Source: Candidatus Sumerlaeota bacterium
GTDB lineage: Bacteria; Sumerlaeota; Sumerlaeia; JADFCT01
NCBI GenBank assembly: GCA_026398575.1
Contig: JAPLSP010000009.1
Location: 1-64,000 of the forward strand
DNA length: 64,000 bases
Direction: 5' to 3'
The position numbers and the translations under genes were made by a program. The notes beneath the pieces were generated by a model, which worked only from the letters and a program-made list of their open reading frames with translations, did no database searches and was not told the DNA's origin. Positions 63,010 through 64,000 of the stretch are shown piece after piece (within the stretch, counting starts at the first letter, position 1; each line of letters begins with the position of its first letter).

Positions 63010-64000
63010 TTGTTTGCCTCTGTTCCAGTTGATCCATCAGCATTGCGCGCCCTGCTGTCATTGTTGTCATTGGCGTCACTGGCGGCATTGCTGACTGCTT
63101 GTTCTTTTGCTCCCCGGAATCATCCCAGTCTGGATCAACGCCTTGATGAAACGTCAACCCAGACGCTTGCTCTAAATGCTCCATTTCTGGGCCAACGCGG
63201 TCCGAGCTTTCATAGTCCGGATCAACGTGCCGGAACCGAGATGAGCCAGCCGCTCTGGCCAAACCCTCCCATGCCGGATCAGCGCGCCGAAACAGGGACA
63301 AGCCCGACGCTCGCAGGCGACGATCCTTTTCTGGAATGGGTCTGGCGCGATAGAATCCTGCGATTGGGTCCGGCGCCCATTCCGGAATTCACCGCGGGCC
63401 AGTCGCTACCCTTCGATGGAATGACCAGCCAGGGGGTTTCGGGCGACGCGTTCACCAGCGCGTCGTTTCCCCTCGGTATTTTCGCGCGCAAAGAATTTCC
63501 CACCTGTGAGGCGATTATGCAAACGCTATCCAATGGCATGACGTTGATTGTGGACACGCCGGCGGGCAATGAAGTAGCGGCAGTCGTAATCCTGCTGCCG
63601 GCTGGCGCCAGTTCGGAATTGGATGTGGAAAACGGCCTGACCAACCTGACGATGCGAATGTTGACGCACGGCACGCGCTCGCTGACGGCCCGGCAGTTCA
63701 ACGAAAAAATCGAGTCGCTGGGCGCCTCGTTCAGCGCCGGCGCCACCGAGGACTACGCTTTCATCTCCCTGACGTGTCTGCGCCAGGATTTGGATACCAT
63801 GCTGGAACTGGCGCACGACGCTTTTTATCATCCGGCCTTCGAGCAGGAGGAGATGGACAAAGAGCGCGAGGTGATCATCGCCGGCCTCAAGCGCATCGAG
63901 GACGATTCCTTCCAGTTCACGTATCAGGAATTCCTGAAGGACATCTACTACGGCCATCCCTACGGAATGAATCCGCGCGGAACGCCGGAATGCCTGGCGA
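63010..64000 (+). CDS. M16-peptidase-like lipoprotein (partial, non-catalytic type)
   Basis: The frame opens at a TTG one codon after the carA stop (AAAGGAAAG 6 bases upstream) and runs off the window. The N-terminus SLLSLASLAALLTAC is a lipoprotein signal with lipobox LTAC, encoded by a nonamer array. A linker with three DQR-containing copies leads to an M16-like domain: LSNGMTLIVDTPAGNEVAAV...GLTNLTMRMLTHGT, with the HxxEH zinc motif replaced, then QEEMDKEREVIIAGLKRIED. Non-catalytic M16 subunits work as pairs with an active one, whose gene may lie beyond the window. Confidence 0.75.
   Translation, partial: MFASVPVDPSALRALLSLLSLASLAALLTACSFAPRNHPSLDQRLDETSTQTLALNAPFLGQRGPSFHSPDQRAGTEMSQPLWPNPPMPDQRAETGTSPTLAGDDPFLEWVWRDRILRLGPAPIPEFTAGQSLPFDGMTSQGVSGDAFTSASFPLGIFARKEFPTCEAIMQTLSNGMTLIVDTPAGNEVAAVVILLPAGASSELDVENGLTNLTMRMLTHGTRSLTARQFNEKIESLGASFSAGATEDYAFISLTCLRQDLDTMLELAHDAFYHPAFEQEEMDKEREVIIAGLKRIEDDSFQFTYQEFLKDIYYGHPYGMNPRGTPECLA
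63045..63090 (+). repeat. TTGTCATTG nonamer array encoding a signal peptide
   Basis: Five degenerate nonamers (CTGTCATTG, TTGTCATTG, GCGTCACTG, GCGGCATTG) that read as SLLSLASLAALL, the hydrophobic core of the M16-like lipoprotein signal. Confidence 0.75.

Overview
The window reads as chromosomal DNA of an uncultured, GC-rich Gram-negative bacterium. Evidence for a diderm envelope: a bifunctional heptose kinase/adenylyltransferase (HldE), lipoproteins with lipoboxes, signal peptidase II, and exported cyclophilins. The gene mix (System II cytochrome c maturation, c-di-AMP synthesis, large secreted glycosidase-like proteins, many radical SAM enzymes, toxin-antitoxin-like pairs) and the abundance of short tandem repeats resemble metagenome-assembled genomes of poorly cultured phyla of the Sumerlaeota/Hydrogenedentota/PVC kind. 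That placement is inference only; there is no rRNA or tRNA in the window to fix it.

Layout. 0.1-8.2 kb: a GT-C type membrane protein, a 1253-residue secreted glycosidase-like protein, and a hybrid histidine kinase on the minus strand. 8.4-18.2 kb: ATP sulfurylase, an internally deleted alanine dehydrogenase, two radical SAM proteins, a retropepsin-like protein, CcsA, a lipoprotein, a nitroreductase stub and a double ComEA-type HhH protein. 18.3-25.2 kb: a pseudo-receiver/PilZ protein, a YhcH-family protein, an HslV-like hydrolase, glycogen synthase, a CheY-like regulator and a possible GH57-like protein. 25.3-31.6 kb: DUF4160/DUF2442 pair, PurE, a DNase I-like nuclease, PyrB, LspA and a CrtI-like oxidoreductase. 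31.7-36.2 kb: an acyl-CoA dehydrogenase and ferredoxin-fused EtfBA, separated by an AT-rich island with its own promoter, a 59-aa protein plus ImmA/IrrE-like protease, and a terminator. 36.2-45.5 kb: tandem cyclophilins around a 46-bp-arm inverted repeat, HldE, a HEPN/MNT pair, a polyferredoxin and a 1.2k-residue secreted protein. 45.6-49.6 kb: secreted hypothetical proteins and a PflX-like radical SAM protein. 49.7-54.8 kb: folP-cdaA-cdaR (folate and c-di-AMP), an oligopeptide ABC ATPase and an SDR. 55.0-56.1 kb: a pile-up of at least four truncated genes. 56.2-58.2 kb: a consensus promoter driving ferredoxin, WrbA and an exported superoxide dismutase, then a bacterioferritin remnant. 58.3-64 kb: a glycosyltransferase, an SGNH hydrolase, a second HEPN/MNT pair, CarA and a partial M16-like lipoprotein.

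The most unusual property is genome-wide in character: at least two dozen arrays of short tandem repeats from many unrelated families (units mostly 7, 9, 10 or 15 nt). They lie between genes, at gene ends where they supply start or stop regions, and as in-frame insertions inside at least six proteins. The heptamer and decamer families found inside genes have no stop codon in any frame of the coding strand, and every frame gives the same cyclic peptide; families that carry a stop occur only between genes or exactly at gene ends. A second theme is gene decay: alanine dehydrogenase, nitroreductase, bacterioferritin, a sugar-nucleotidyltransferase, two response-regulator pieces and a multicopper oxidase all survive as fragments beside intact genes.
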